Shown: positions 7,480-16,053, counted from the stretch's first letter. The stretch: DNA of 64,000 nucleotides from Streptococcus suis (GCA_024583055.1 CP102145.1:1116001-1180000), one strand, 5' to 3'. Program-made: numbers and translations. The notes: generated from the letters alone by a model not told the origin.

Positions 7480-7872
7480 TTAACGTTTAGAGAACTGGCT
7501 AGCTTTACGAGCTTTCTTAAGACCTGGTTTCTTACGTTCAACCATACGAGCGTCACGTGTAAGAAGGCCTGCGCGTTTCAATGAATCGCGGAAGTCTGGG
7601 TCTACTTGAAGCAATGCACGCGCGATACCGTGACGGATCGCACCTGATTGACCACCGTAACCACCACCGTTCACGTTAACGAAAACGTCGTATGAACCTT
7701 GTGTTGAAGTTACTGCGAATGGTTGGTTGATAACCAAACGAAGGTCAGCGTGTGGGATGTACTCTTCTACATCTTTTTTGTTAACTGTGATTTTACCAGT
7801 ACCTGGGACCAAACGTACGCGTGCAACCGCGTTTTTACGACGACCAGTACCTGTGTATTGTGCTTGTGCCAT
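7480..7872 (-). CDS. rpsI: 30S ribosomal protein S9
   Basis: The 130-residue protein has the S9 signature [19 protein letters not shown] (about 69-87) and the basic tail ending SQFSKR that reaches into the ribosomal P site. Length is as expected. It is the second gene of the rplM-rpsI operon, 19 bases after rplM. Its last codons are the integration target of the adjacent element, and the C-terminal sequence is intact after insertion. Confidence 0.98.
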   Translation of the reverse strand: MAQAQYTGTGRRKNAVARVRLVPGTGKITVNKKDVEEYIPHADLRLVINQPFAVTSTQGSYDVFVNVNGGGYGGQSGAIRHGIARALLQVDPDFRDSLKRAGLLTRDARMVERKKPGLKKARKASQFSKR

Positions 7873-7891
7873 TTAGATTACGTCCTTTCCC

Positions 7892-8338
7892 TTAGATAAG
7901 ACCTGAAATATCAAGTACTTCTGGTTGTTGTGCAGCGTGAGTGTGCTCAGCACCTACAAACACTTTCAATTTCATGCCTTGTGCACGACCAAGTGTGTTG
8001 TGTGGAAGCATACCTTTAACTGATTTTTCAATCAAACGAACAGCGTTTTTAGAACGCAATTCACCAGCTGAGATTGATTTCAATCCGCCTGGGTGGTTTG
8101 AGTGAGTGTAGTAAATCTTATCAGTTGCTTTTTTACCAGTCAATTTCACTTTCTCAGCGTTGATAACGATAACGAAGTCACCAGTATCAGTGTGAGGTGT
8201 GAAAGTTGGTTTGTTTTTACCGCGAAGAACGCTAGCAACTACTGCTGAAAGGCGTCCAAGAGGTACATCAGTAGCGTCTACTACATACCATTTACGTTCA
8301 ACTTGGCCTGGTTTAGCCATAAATGTTGTTTTGTTCAT
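7892..8338 (-). CDS. rplM: 50S ribosomal protein L13
   Basis: The 148-residue protein shows the L13 pattern: [17 protein letters not shown] near the start, [14 protein letters not shown] in the middle and [12 protein letters not shown] toward the end. It is an early-assembling large-subunit protein. The start has GGAG five bases upstream. It is preceded by a structured leader at 8362-8433 and a near-consensus promoter, so autoregulation by L13 is likely. Confidence 0.98.
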   Translation of the reverse strand: MNKTTFMAKPGQVERKWYVVDATDVPLGRLSAVVASVLRGKNKPTFTPHTDTGDFVIVINAEKVKLTGKKATDKIYYTHSNHPGGLKSISAGELRSKNAVRLIEKSVKGMLPHNTLGRAQGMKLKVFVGAEHTHAAQQPEVLDISGLI

Positions 8339-8361
8339 GATTTCTCCTATACGAATCGTTT

Positions 8362-8433
8362 TTGTTTACTGGGCGGATGTTCCGGTCCGCGGGTATTTGG
8401 AAGGTTCCGGGGCCTTTCAAATGGGGTAAACAA
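8362..8433 (-). ncRNA. L13-type ribosomal protein leader
   Basis: Three nested pairings are visible on the minus strand: outer TTGTTTAC (8426-8433) with GTAAACAA (8362-8369), a 10-bp stem of ATTTGAAAGG with CCTTCCAAAT (8395-8404 and 8413-8422), and a GCGGA/TCCGC hairpin (8373-8390). Position and layout fit the Firmicutes L13 leader family upstream of rplM. Confidence 0.8.
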
Positions 8434-8444
8434 TACCGTCTACC

Positions 8445-8473
8445 ATTCTATCAAATCTACTAGTCTCCGTCAA
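8445..8473 (-). promoter_or_regulatory. Promoter of rplM-rpsI
   Basis: TTGACG (8468-8473) and TAGAAT (8445-8450) are separated by 17 bases and lie just upstream of the leader. Confidence 0.85.
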
Positions 8474-8545
8474 GCCATTTTACTTTACTTTTTTTATTTT
8501 TTGAAAGATAGCAGAGCTGCTGAGAATGAAAGCCTTATCATAACC

Positions 8546-9439
8546 TTATCTCCTCACTGACTGCCCCATTTTAAAATAAGTATGCCGCTTGCCTCTGACC
8601 GCCAAGGACAGGGCCAAGATATTTTCAGGATCTGGCATCCGACCGTAGCCCCCATCTCCGATGTGGTGGATGTCCGAGCCCACCCGCTTGTTGCTGAGCC
8701 CAAACTCCCGCACCGTCTGGCTGTCCGCACTCTCTTGACTGGTTCCAATGGTCGAAATGACTAAAGCCCCACGCGCCTTGACCTGACTAATGATTGGAGC
8801 CACAATCTCCTCACGCACACCCGGAACCGTTCCAACTGCAGGTATGAGGACCCCGTCTGCCCCCAGCTCCACAAAGTCCAGCAAGGCTTGGCTGTCCACG
8901 ACCGACTCTCCCAGACCTGCACCGTGCATCTTCCCCGCAAAGATGAGACCCTCAAAGTGTTCTTTGGCAAGGCCAATAGCAGAGCGGATTGCAGCCATAG
9001 ACACACCCGTAGCAGGATTACCTGTCAGCATAATGTAGTCTACGCCAAGAACTTGGGCCTGTCGCAGACTTTCTGGACTGACCTGACGACCAGGTTTGAG
9101 AAAAACCTGCTGGTCTTGGACTTCCTGACTGGTATCCACAGGCTCCAAGTTAATCCCGACCAATCGACCCGTCAACCGCTTGATTTCAGCAATAGGATTG
9201 TCGCAGTTGTAAAAGTCAACAATCTCCGGATGAAAGACATCCAATTCGTTGAGCACCAAGAGGTCACAACCAAAGGCAGCCATCATCTCCGCATTGGTCA
9301 CCCCGGCAATCAAGGGAGCCGCTGTGACCACCGTTTCTCCCATGATAATCCGACCTTCACTGGATAAAATGGACTGCTTGAGCTCCTCCTTGGTCGCTCC
9401 CAGCAAGTCACTGGCATAACAAGACAACAAGCGTTTCAT
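8546..9439 (-). CDS. Conserved TIM-barrel-like protein of unknown function
   Basis: The 297-residue protein starts at ATG 9439; GGAGG lies seven bases upstream, and the TTG twelve bases earlier overlaps that site. It begins MKRLLSCYASDLLG and has repeating beta-alpha elements with glycine-rich turns (MLTGNPATG, GAGLGES, GADGVLIPAVG, IGDGGYGRMPDPEN), the look of a TIM barrel binding a phosphorylated ligand. Relatives in streptococci carry vague names such as haloacid-dehalogenase-like or phosphonomutase-like protein; I see no HAD DxDxT motif, so that label is doubtful. It stands alone between degV and rplM. Confidence 0.75.
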   Translation of the reverse strand: MKRLLSCYASDLLGATKEELKQSILSSEGRIIMGETVVTAAPLIAGVTNAEMMAAFGCDLLVLNELDVFHPEIVDFYNCDNPIAEIKRLTGRLVGINLEPVDTSQEVQDQQVFLKPGRQVSPESLRQAQVLGVDYIMLTGNPATGVSMAAIRSAIGLAKEHFEGLIFAGKMHGAGLGESVVDSQALLDFVELGADGVLIPAVGTVPGVREEIVAPIISQVKARGALVISTIGTSQESADSQTVREFGLSNKRVGSDIHHIGDGGYGRMPDPENILALSLAVRGKRHTYFKMGQSVRR

Positions 9440-9486
9440 AAGAACCTCCAAATCGAAATTAGTTTGTAATCGCTTTCTGTTTCTGT

Positions 9487-9514
9487 AAAAAGAAAAGAGA
9501 TTATCTCTCTTCTT
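9487..9514 (-). terminator. Terminator overlapping the degV-family stop codon
   Basis: On the minus strand AAGAGAGAT and ATCTCTTTT pair around the TAA stop, then CTTTTT follows. It ends the rlmB-NYN-degV transcript. Confidence 0.6.
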
Positions 9515-10361
9515 TATTGATAGATAGGATAGCTAGCACCCCTGTTCCTGTATGGGTGGCAATGATAGGGCCCAACTCAGTCAAAAGAACCTCGCTGACA
9601 CGGCTATCTTCCAACAAGGTTGCCTTCATCGCTTCAGCCGCCTCAATATCACCTGTATAGGCCACCATAACCGTAGAATGGTCCAAATTATCCAAGGTCA
9701 GGTTCAACATCTCCTTGATTCCTTTTTTGCGACCACGGATTTTGGCAATCGCTTCTAACCTTCCTTCCGCATTGAGCGCAAGGAGGGGCTTGATATTGAC
9801 CAGACCACCAATGAGAGCAGCTGCTTTAGATAAGCGACCACCACGCACCAGGTGGTTAAGGTCATCGACCAAGAGATAGGTCCGCAAGCGTGGCACCAAT
9901 TCCTCAATCAGCGCCTTGGTTTCTGCCAAAGTCTTACCCGCAGCACGCGCTTGAGCCGCCTGCATAACCAAGTAGCCTTCCCCGATAGAAGCCGCCTTGG
10001 TATCGACAATCTCGATATGGGCTTGTGGATAGTTATCCAAGACCATATCACGTGCAATAGTCCCACTCTGATAGGTCCCTGAAAGAGCCGATGAAAAGGC
10101 TAGGTAGAGTACATCTTGACCTTCCTTGGCTGCCGCTTCAAAAACTTCTTCAAACTGACCAACATTGACCTGACTGGTTGTCGGAAGGCCTCCAGTCGCC
10201 ATTTTATCCAGCAGATCTGCTGAGGTCAAGCGGTTTTCACCTACGGTTTCATAGGTCACACCATCTAGGTTAATGGTCAAACCAAGCACGGTCACATCAT
10301 TTTCTTGGACCCAGCTGGTTGGCAAATCCGATGTCGAATCGGTTACGATTGTAAATGTCAC
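9501..10361 (-). CDS. DegV family fatty-acid-binding protein
   Basis: The 286-residue protein has the DegV opening IVTDSTSDLP, the lipid-pocket motif YLAFSSALSGTYQSG (about 100-114) and VDDLNHLVRGGRLS (about 160-173). In Gram-positives these proteins (FakB) present fatty acids to the kinase FakA. The start is GTG, overlapping the upstream stop by four bases (GTGA), so the two genes are translationally coupled. Which fatty acid it binds cannot be told from sequence. Confidence 0.92.
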   Translation of the reverse strand: MTFTIVTDSTSDLPTSWVQENDVTVLGLTINLDGVTYETVGENRLTSADLLDKMATGGLPTTSQVNVGQFEEVFEAAAKEGQDVLYLAFSSALSGTYQSGTIARDMVLDNYPQAHIEIVDTKAASIGEGYLVMQAAQARAAGKTLAETKALIEELVPRLRTYLLVDDLNHLVRGGRLSKAAALIGGLVNIKPLLALNAEGRLEAIAKIRGRKKGIKEMLNLTLDNLDHSTVMVAYTGDIEAAEAMKATLLEDSRVSEVLLTELGPIIATHTGTGVLAILSINKEER

Positions 10362-10879
10362 TCTCTCATTTCCTCCATCATTTCTTTTAAGGCTTGAAAA
10401 TTCCCATCTGACCAGGGATTGAGCCGTGGGGTGTAGAGTTCTACCTGGTCCACAAACTTGTCCAAGTCCTTCTTGATAACCCTGGTTCTCTCCTCTAACT
10501 CACGCGCCGAAACCCTTAAGGCACCTTGTGAAAAGACCACCCACTGTTCATTGAGGTCGCTGGTTGCGACGGAAACCTGCTTGCGACGGTCACTATTGAG
10601 CTGGGCACTGAGCCGTTCGATATAACTATCTGCCGTCTCTTCCTCCTCTGTAAAAATGACCGATACCTTGAATTCGTCATACTGCTGGCGAAGGCCTGGC
10701 ACATGGTGGGCATCAAAGACACAAATGACCTCAATCTGTTCAAAGGCTGCATAGTGAGACAAGGTGCGAAGCAAGGTCGTTCTAGCCGCATCCAAGTCTC
10801 CCTTTTTAAAATCTTGCTTGGTGGCCTGCCAAAAGGCAATCATGTTGTAGCCATCTACGATGAGAACTTTTTCTTTCAT
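10358..10879 (-). CDS. NYN-domain ribonuclease, YacP/Rae1 family
   Basis: This 173-residue PIN-like protein starts KVLIVDGYNMIAFW and has the acidic residues of the NYN active site: Asp9 in DGYN, the Asp of VFDAHH (about 60) and Asp in TSDLNEQ (about 108). The Bacillus subtilis member Rae1 cuts mRNA on the ribosome. It starts one base after rlmB ends and overlaps the DegV gene, as in many Firmicutes. Confidence 0.9.
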   Translation of the reverse strand: MKEKVLIVDGYNMIAFWQATKQDFKKGDLDAARTTLLRTLSHYAAFEQIEVICVFDAHHVPGLRQQYDEFKVSVIFTEEEETADSYIERLSAQLNSDRRKQVSVATSDLNEQWVVFSQGALRVSARELEERTRVIKKDLDKFVDQVELYTPRLNPWSDGNFQALKEMMEEMRE

Positions 10880-11608
10880 TTAGATTTTCTTCCGAAATAC
10901 TTCGTACATCAGCACAGCGGCTGCTACGCTGGCGTTGAGAGATTGGACATGGCCCTTCATAGGAATGGTAATCATCTCATCCACCTGCTTTTTGATATTG
11001 CTGGAGATGCCCTTGCCTTCGTTACCGATAATCAGGGCTAGTTTGCCAGCCGTATTCCACTTGTGGCTTGGCGTTCCATTCATATCCGTGCCAAATACCC
11101 AGAAACCAGCCTCCTTGAGCTTATCTAGGGTTTGGCTGAGATTGGTCACTCTGGCGATTGGGACATGGGCCACCGCACCTGTGGAGGTCTTAGCCACAAC
11201 AGGCGTCACCCCAACTGCTCGGTGTTTGGGAATGATGATACCTGCCACCTGAGTGGCATCTGCGGTCCGCAAAATCGAGCCGAAGTTGTGGGGGTCTGTC
11301 AGACCGTCCAAGATGAGAATGAGGGGATTGTCTTCCTGCTCTGCCTTTTCCAAAATCACCGATAGGTCCGCATAGGCGAACTCAGAGACCCGCAGAACAA
11401 AGCCTTGGTGAACGGCACCTTCTGTCATGTCAGACAGGGTCTTCTTGGGCGTCCAAGAGATTGACACCTTCTTCTCTGCCGCCAGGGCCTTAATTTTTTC
11501 TACATTTTTTCCGCGTAAATCGTCCTGGATGTAGAGCTTGTTGCCGGTGTTAGCCTCCAAACTCTCCACCACAGCGTGTACGCCATATACCATATCATTT
11601 TGTTCCAT
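10880..11608 (-). CDS. rlmB: 23S rRNA (guanosine-2'-O)-methyltransferase RlmB-type
   Basis: The 242-residue SPOUT enzyme has an N-terminal substrate-binding domain (1-75) and a TrmH-type knotted domain with motif 1 LDGLTDPHNFGSILRTADA (about 98-116), motif 2 LIIGNEGKGIS and motif 3 IPMKGHVQSLNASVAAAV at the end. It probably methylates 2'-O of a guanosine in 23S rRNA. It is the first gene of the rlmB-NYN-degV operon. Confidence 0.93.
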   Translation of the reverse strand: MEQNDMVYGVHAVVESLEANTGNKLYIQDDLRGKNVEKIKALAAEKKVSISWTPKKTLSDMTEGAVHQGFVLRVSEFAYADLSVILEKAEQEDNPLILILDGLTDPHNFGSILRTADATQVAGIIIPKHRAVGVTPVVAKTSTGAVAHVPIARVTNLSQTLDKLKEAGFWVFGTDMNGTPSHKWNTAGKLALIIGNEGKGISSNIKKQVDEMITIPMKGHVQSLNASVAAAVLMYEVFRKKI

Positions 11609-11635
11609 AAGAGTATTATAGCATATTTTTGAAAA

Positions 11636-11661
11636 GGAAAAAGCCGAGAATTTCTCAGCTT
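11636..11661 (-). terminator. Terminator after the PASTA/SH3 protein
   Basis: AAGCTGAG and CTCGGCTT pair, followed by TTTCCTTTT, beginning two bases after the stop codon at 11664. Confidence 0.85.
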
Positions 11662-11663
11662 TC

Positions 11664-12875
11664 TTAGTTCACACTGTTTTCCAAATAATAATGTTGGGCA
11701 ACATACCAGTTGACACCCCCTTGTTCCGGATCTGTATCATATTCGCTTGCCTCTAACTCCCCACGACTATTGATCCGATAACTCCAATCTCGTGGTTCAA
11801 AATTAGGGTCTGATGGAACAGTTACATCTGCATAAACTAAACCATCCTCAGCCATGCGAACACTTATGACAACCTGGTCTTTTCGATACTTTTCAATCAT
11901 GACGCTACGGCTAAATAAATCATCCATAACCCAAGCTTTTACTTGATCTGTCGTTAAGTTTTTGGTATCAACCTGCGGTACAGGATTATGCAAATCTGTC
12001 AACGAAATCCACCCCTGTCCTGACTTTAATCTGCCCCAACTATGTCCTTCCTTTTGAGTCGTCTCAACTATCGTGTACGTTCCAGGTTCTATATTGGTCA
12101 CAACTTCTCCAGATAAACTAGGTTCCTGACGAATAACCAGTCCTTGTTTTTTAATATCCACAGTAAACAATTGAACGGCGCTACCTACTTGAGACTGGCT
12201 AGAAGCTTGCGAACTTCCAGCAGTCTTGCTAGTTGATACTTCGCTAGTCGAGCTCTCTTCAACCACAATCGTTCCATCTGTATCTTCTGCAACAACTAGA
12301 TTGACTGAACTTCCTCTCTTTACCTTATTTCCTCCACTTGGAGAAGACATTGAGACATTCCCAGGCTGAACCGACTGTCCACCAACTTCTGTTATTGTCC
12401 CGACCTTTAACCCCTCTTCATACAGTATAGCCTTAGCTTCAGATAGCTCAATACCATATAATTCAGGAACTGTAACTTGAGAAATATCTTGGTAGACAAA
12501 ATATAAACCAGCCATTCCTAACACAGCCACAACACTTGAAATGATTAGCCATATCTTTCGTCTTTTTGCCTCTGCCAAACGTTTCTCAGCTTGCTCTCTT
12601 TGATAATTCTCATAATCTTCCTCAGCTTCGCTAAGCATTTGCTGGATGACAAATTGTTGACTCTCATCCGTAACCTGTGCTAAATGCAATCGTAATTGAA
12701 AAATTCTGTCCTTAAACTCTTTTTCAATTTGACGCTCATGCTCTTTTTGCAAAATGTTATTTTGTTTTTGAAGTGCTATTGCTTGAGAGTTCATAGCAGA
12801 GGTTTGAGCATCCATTTTTTGCTTCAATTCATCATGTCTCTGCCGCTCTTCAAAATCTCGCATCCATTGATCCAT
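11664..12875 (-). CDS. Membrane protein with coiled coil, one TM segment, PASTA and SH3-like domains
   Basis: From ATG 12875 (GAGGAG nine bases upstream) the protein has 403 residues. Residues about 10-105 are a charged Gln/Glu/Lys coiled coil; about 107-128 are a single membrane helix (IWLIISSVVAVLGMAGLYFV); about 132-195 are a PASTA domain (VTVPELYGIELSEAKAIL); then comes a Ser/Thr-rich linker, an SH3-like domain (about 232-290) and a C-terminal domain. There is no kinase domain. With the coiled coil inside and PASTA outside, it may sense or tether to peptidoglycan, as PASTA domains do in StkP/PknB. I do not recognise a named family for this combination. Confidence 0.75.
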   Translation of the reverse strand: MDQWMRDFEERQRHDELKQKMDAQTSAMNSQAIALQKQNNILQKEHERQIEKEFKDRIFQLRLHLAQVTDESQQFVIQQMLSEAEEDYENYQREQAEKRLAEAKRRKIWLIISSVVAVLGMAGLYFVYQDISQVTVPELYGIELSEAKAILYEEGLKVGTITEVGGQSVQPGNVSMSSPSGGNKVKRGSSVNLVVAEDTDGTIVVEESSTSEVSTSKTAGSSQASSQSQVGSAVQLFTVDIKKQGLVIRQEPSLSGEVVTNIEPGTYTIVETTQKEGHSWGRLKSGQGWISLTDLHNPVPQVDTKNLTTDQVKAWVMDDLFSRSVMIEKYRKDQVVISVRMAEDGLVYADVTVPSDPNFEPRDWSYRINSRGELEASEYDTDPEQGGVNWYVAQHYYLENSVN

Positions 12876-12993
12876 AATAATCATCTCCTCATAAAATATT
12901 GGTTATTATCCATAAACGACATCTATTTTATTTTAGTATAGCATAACACCTAAATTTGTCAATCCTCATTTTCACCCCGTTTCAATCTAACTT

Positions 12994-13022
12994 TTGACAA
13001 ATAGTAAAGCCTATGATATTCT
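12994..13022 (+). promoter_or_regulatory. Promoter of the DUF1761 gene
   Basis: TTGACA (12994-12999), 17 bases, TATTCT (13017-13022), 45 bases upstream of the ATG. Confidence 0.8.
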
Positions 13023-13067
13023 GATACCTATTACTTGTCCGTACAAGCGGACCACAAAGGAGATACT

Positions 13068-13457
13068 ATGACACTTATTTTTGGAATTGTGGCAGGTCTG
13101 ATTGCCTTTGCCATCGGTGGTTTGTGGTATGGTTTGATTTTCCGCGATGCTTGGATCAAGGCTTCAGGCATTGACATGGCTAAGGTAGAAGCAGATCGTC
13201 AGGCTGGAAAAAATGGCCAGAAGGAAATGGTGATTTCCCTTGTCATTGAAGTGCTGACTGCCATCATTACTATTTTCTTCATCAAGACCCTCGGTGTTTC
13301 ACCGCTTCACGCAGCTGGCGGCATGGGCGTAATTGCGGTCCTTGCTTCATTGAAAAACTACGTCTTTGAGCAACGTCCTATCAACCTCATCCTCATCAAC
13401 GAAAGTTACAAGCTGGTCTGCTACCTGGTAGTCGGTATTCTGGCTCTATTTGCATAA
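13068..13457 (+). CDS. DUF1761 family small membrane protein
   Basis: Starting at ATG 13068 (AAAGGAG six bases upstream) the protein has 129 residues and about four membrane helices. The glycine-rich first helix ends GGLWYGLIFRDAW, the DUF1761 hallmark, and NESYK lies before the last helix. Its function is unknown. It is a single-gene transcript with its own promoter and a strong terminator. Confidence 0.85.
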   Translation: MTLIFGIVAGLIAFAIGGLWYGLIFRDAWIKASGIDMAKVEADRQAGKNGQKEMVISLVIEVLTAIITIFFIKTLGVSPLHAAGGMGVIAVLASLKNYVFEQRPINLILINESYKLVCYLVVGILALFA

Positions 13458-13461
13458 GCGT

Positions 13462-13492
13462 AACCCTCCTAGCTTTAGGAGGGTTTTGTTTT
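13462..13492 (+). terminator. Terminator after DUF1761 gene
   Basis: AACCCTCCT and AGGAGGGTT (9 bp) followed by TTGTTTT. Confidence 0.92.
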
Positions 13493-13531
13493 ATGGTACA
13501 ATAGAAACAGATTAAGACCAAAGGAGCCACC

Positions 13532-14500
13532 ATGTCCCTCTCCCTCCGCACCATCAAACTGAAATTTGCCACCGTCCTAGCCATTTACCTAGCGACCGCC
13601 CTGGGTTTGTCCTATGCGACGGCAGCTGGCATCATCGCCATTCTCAGCGTCCTCGACACCCGCAAGTCCAGCTTCAAAATGGCTCGCAACCGTCTCTTCT
13701 CCACCCTCCTGGCCCTAACCATAGCCGTCCTGACCTTTGCTCTCTTCGGCTTCGGCATCTGGACCCTGGGCATCTACCTAGCCCTCTACGTCCCTCTGGC
13801 CTACCGTTTCAACTGGGAGGCAGGCATTGCCCCATCGACCGTCCTCGTCACCCATCTCTTGCTTGAGCAGGATATTTCGCTGATTTTTTTGGGAAATGAG
13901 CTGACGCTTTTTCTGATTGGGGCAGGGAGTGCCCTGATTTCCAATGTCTACATGCCCTCGCAGGACCAGCAGATTCAAGCCTATCATGTTCAAGTTGAGG
14001 ACTTGCTCAAGCAGATTCTCCTGCGTTTTGAGGCCTTCCTGCTCCAGGGAGACGGGCGTAACGAGGCAGAATTGATCAATCAGCTGGACCAGACCCTGGA
14101 AGAGGCCTTGAAAGTCGTCTACCTGGACCGCTACAACCAGGTCTTCCACCGCACCAATTACCAGGTCCATTATTTTGAAATGCGGGCTGCCCAAAGCAAA
14201 ATCCTACGCACCATGGCCAAGACCATCAATAAATGCTTCCTGGAGAGCCGGGAAAATATTATTTTGGCCAGCCTCTTTGAACGAACCGCCCAGCAACTGA
14301 GTCGGGAAAATTCTGCCCAGGACCTCCTGCTCGACATCGAGCTCTTTCACGCCATGTTCCGCGAGAGGCCTCTCCCTCAGACACGGGAAGAATTTGAAAC
14401 CAGGGCCACCCTCTTCCAACTTCTCCACGACATGGAACACTTTATCCAACTCAAGGTTGATTTTTACGAAGTTTATAAAGACCAAGAACCGTCGGTTTAA
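13532..14500 (+). CDS. Aromatic acid exporter family (FUSC-like) membrane protein
   Basis: The 322-residue protein has an N-terminal membrane half (about 10-150) with several hydrophobic helices starting IKLKFATVLAIYLATALGLSYATAAGIIAILS, the ArAE_1 pattern, and a soluble helical C-terminal half (ArAE_1_C). Members are thought to export aromatic or other organic acids; the substrate is unknown. AAAGGAG precedes the ATG. The last codons and stop lie inside a palindromic terminator shared with the convergent gene. Confidence 0.85.
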   Translation: MSLSLRTIKLKFATVLAIYLATALGLSYATAAGIIAILSVLDTRKSSFKMARNRLFSTLLALTIAVLTFALFGFGIWTLGIYLALYVPLAYRFNWEAGIAPSTVLVTHLLLEQDISLIFLGNELTLFLIGAGSALISNVYMPSQDQQIQAYHVQVEDLLKQILLRFEAFLLQGDGRNEAELINQLDQTLEEALKVVYLDRYNQVFHRTNYQVHYFEMRAAQSKILRTMAKTINKCFLESRENIILASLFERTAQQLSRENSAQDLLLDIELFHAMFRERPLPQTREEFETRATLFQLLHDMEHFIQLKVDFYEVYKDQEPSV

Positions 14501-14511
14501 ACCGACGGTTC
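14486..14511. terminator. Perfect palindrome acting as shared terminator of two convergent genes
   Basis: GAACCGTCGGTTT (14486-14498) is directly followed by its exact complement. A T-rich stretch lies on the plus side. Both flanking genes end inside it, with stop codons at 14498-14500 (+) and 14497-14499 (-). Confidence 0.85.
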
Positions 14512-14715
14512 TTCAATTTTTCCATGAAATTCATCTGATACTTGGTTGTGTAAATGCACGAAAGATAGGCCCATCATGACCGCATTCCCTGCAACTGCAA
14601 TCATAAATTCTTCCTTGGAGGATACCTTCCCTAGCCAAATGGAGAGGATTAAAATGAGATTGTAAAGAAGGATAGAAAGAGCTGCCAAACGAATTTTTCT
14701 CAGTAGTGTCTTCAC
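14497..14715 (-). CDS. Small membrane protein, 72 aa
   Basis: The start is GTG at 14715, supported by AGGAGG five bases upstream. The protein has two hydrophobic helices (about 10-30 and 38-56) and charged ends. I do not recognise the family. It converges on the exporter-like gene and both end in Glu-Pro-Ser-Val because the shared palindrome encodes the same tail from either side. Confidence 0.7.
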   Translation of the reverse strand: MKTLLRKIRLAALSILLYNLILILSIWLGKVSSKEEFMIAVAGNAVMMGLSFVHLHNQVSDEFHGKIEEPSV

Positions 14716-14813
14716 AGGAACCTCCTGTAAGTGTTGGGAGTGGGACAGACATCCATGATGGCTTGCCCAGCCTCTTTAATAAATATAACAAGTATTTATG
14801 CGTTCTCAACCCC

Positions 14814-14842
14814 AAAAAACCGCCAGATTTTCATCTAGCGGT
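14814..14842 (-). terminator. Terminator of msmK
   Basis: ACCGCTAGAT and ATCTGGCGGT pair around GAAA, then a run of six T on the minus strand. About 70 bases before it, at 14737-14772, lies a GGGAGTGGGACA...TGCCCA segment resembling the ends of the dispersed repeat described at 32884. Confidence 0.9.
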
Positions 14843-14871
14843 CAGGTGTTTTATGAACGTTTTTAGAAAGG

Positions 14872-16002
14872 TTAGACAATCGCCTTGCTTGTTTCATCAT
14901 CAAAGAAGTGTGCTTTGTTGAGGTTGAAGGTCAAGCGAACTTTGTCTCCTGGGTTGTGGTAGTCGCGTGCATCAACACGAGATACAAACTCTGTGCTACC
15001 TACTTTAGAGTAAAGCATGGTTTCTGCACCGAGAAGCTCAGATACCACCACTTCTGCTTCTACGATGGAAGAAGGGTAGGTGTCCAATTCCAACTGAGAA
15101 GCCTTGATATCTTCTGGACGGATACCGAGAGTAAATGATTTGCCATTGTAGCCTTTTTCTTCCAAATGTTTGCGACGTCCTTCTGGAAGATCCACTTTGA
15201 AACCATCTCCAACAAGAACGCCATCTTGAAGCGTCACTGTGAAGAAGTTCATAGCTGGGCTACCGATGAAGCTAGCAACAAACTTGTTAACAGGGCGGTT
15301 GTAGAGCTCTTCTGGGCTACCGATTTGTTCGATACGACCGATTGTACCTGTACCTGCTGGGTTTTTAGTTGCAGACATGATAACGATACGGTCTGCCAAG
15401 GTCATGGCTTCTGTTTGGTCGTGGGTTACGTAGATGGTTGTCGCACCGATACGGCGGTGGATTTTGGCAATCTCAGTACGCATGGATACACGCAATTTGG
15501 CATCCAAGTTTGACAAAGGCTCATCCATCAAGAATACTTTGGCATCACGAACGATGGCACGCCCCATGGCAACACGTTGGCGTTGTCCTCCTGAAAGGTC
15601 AGCTGGTTTGCGTTCCAAGAATTCTGTCAATCCAAGGATTTGTGCCGCTTCTTCCACACGTTTTTTGATTTCATCCTTGCTGTACTTACGCAATTTCAAA
15701 CCAAAGGCCATGTTGTCAAAGACAGTCATGTGTGGGTAGAGGGCATAGTTCTGGAATACCATGGCAATATCGCGGTCTTTTGGAGCCACATCGTTCATGA
15801 GAACGCCGTCGATGTAGGCTTCCCCTTCTGTGATATCTTCCAAACCAGCAATCATACGAAGAGTTGTTGACTTACCACATCCTGAAGGACCTACGAATAC
15901 GATAAATTCCTTGTCCTTGATGTCCAAGTTAAAGTCTTCAACAGAGTAGTGCTCACTGTTTGGGTATTTTTTGTAAATGTTTTTTAAATTTAATTGAACC
16001 AT
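14872..16002 (-). CDS. msmK: ATP-binding subunit of sugar ABC transporters (MsmK/UgpC type)
   Basis: The 376-residue protein starts at ATG 16002 with GAGG seven bases upstream. It has Walker A GPSGCGKST (about 38-46), the LSGGQRQRVAMGRA signature, Walker B VFLMDEPLSNLD, and a C-terminal TOBE/MalK-type regulatory domain (about 240-376) with GIRPEDI. In streptococci MsmK is a shared ATPase energising several sugar importers, which fits the lack of permease genes here. A CcpA-type cre site lies upstream. Confidence 0.93.
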   Translation of the reverse strand: MVQLNLKNIYKKYPNSEHYSVEDFNLDIKDKEFIVFVGPSGCGKSTTLRMIAGLEDITEGEAYIDGVLMNDVAPKDRDIAMVFQNYALYPHMTVFDNMAFGLKLRKYSKDEIKKRVEEAAQILGLTEFLERKPADLSGGQRQRVAMGRAIVRDAKVFLMDEPLSNLDAKLRVSMRTEIAKIHRRIGATTIYVTHDQTEAMTLADRIVIMSATKNPAGTGTIGRIEQIGSPEELYNRPVNKFVASFIGSPAMNFFTVTLQDGVLVGDGFKVDLPEGRRKHLEEKGYNGKSFTLGIRPEDIKASQLELDTYPSSIVEAEVVVSELLGAETMLYSKVGSTEFVSRVDARDYHNPGDKVRLTFNLNKAHFFDDETSKAIV

Positions 16003-16039
16003 GTTCAATCCTCTCTTTCTTTGATAGTTATATTGTAAA

Positions 16040-16053
16040 TGAAAGCGCTTTTA
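16040..16053 (-). promoter_or_regulatory. CcpA operator (cre) upstream of msmK
   Basis: The minus-strand sequence TAAAAGCGCTTTCA matches the cre consensus at all fixed positions but one and lies in the promoter region, about 38 bases before the start codon. This suggests catabolite control. Confidence 0.75.

Larger units (their letters stand above)
1..7510. mobile_element. Right part of an integrative (probably mobilizable) element at the 3' end of rpsI
   Basis: The integrase abuts the 3' end of rpsI, with arm-type repeats between them, and an excisionase, recombinase and putative replication gene precede it. The segment is AT-rich compared with the core genes to its right. The right attachment site overlaps the last codons of rpsI (about 7480-7510). 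I found no second copy of that sequence in 1-7400, so the left end, and probably more cargo, lies before the window. Confidence 0.75.

Noticed and set aside
8888..9367. A 159-codon frame opposite the TIM-barrel gene
   Set aside because: Antisense shadow of a conserved gene with a composition unlike real proteins.
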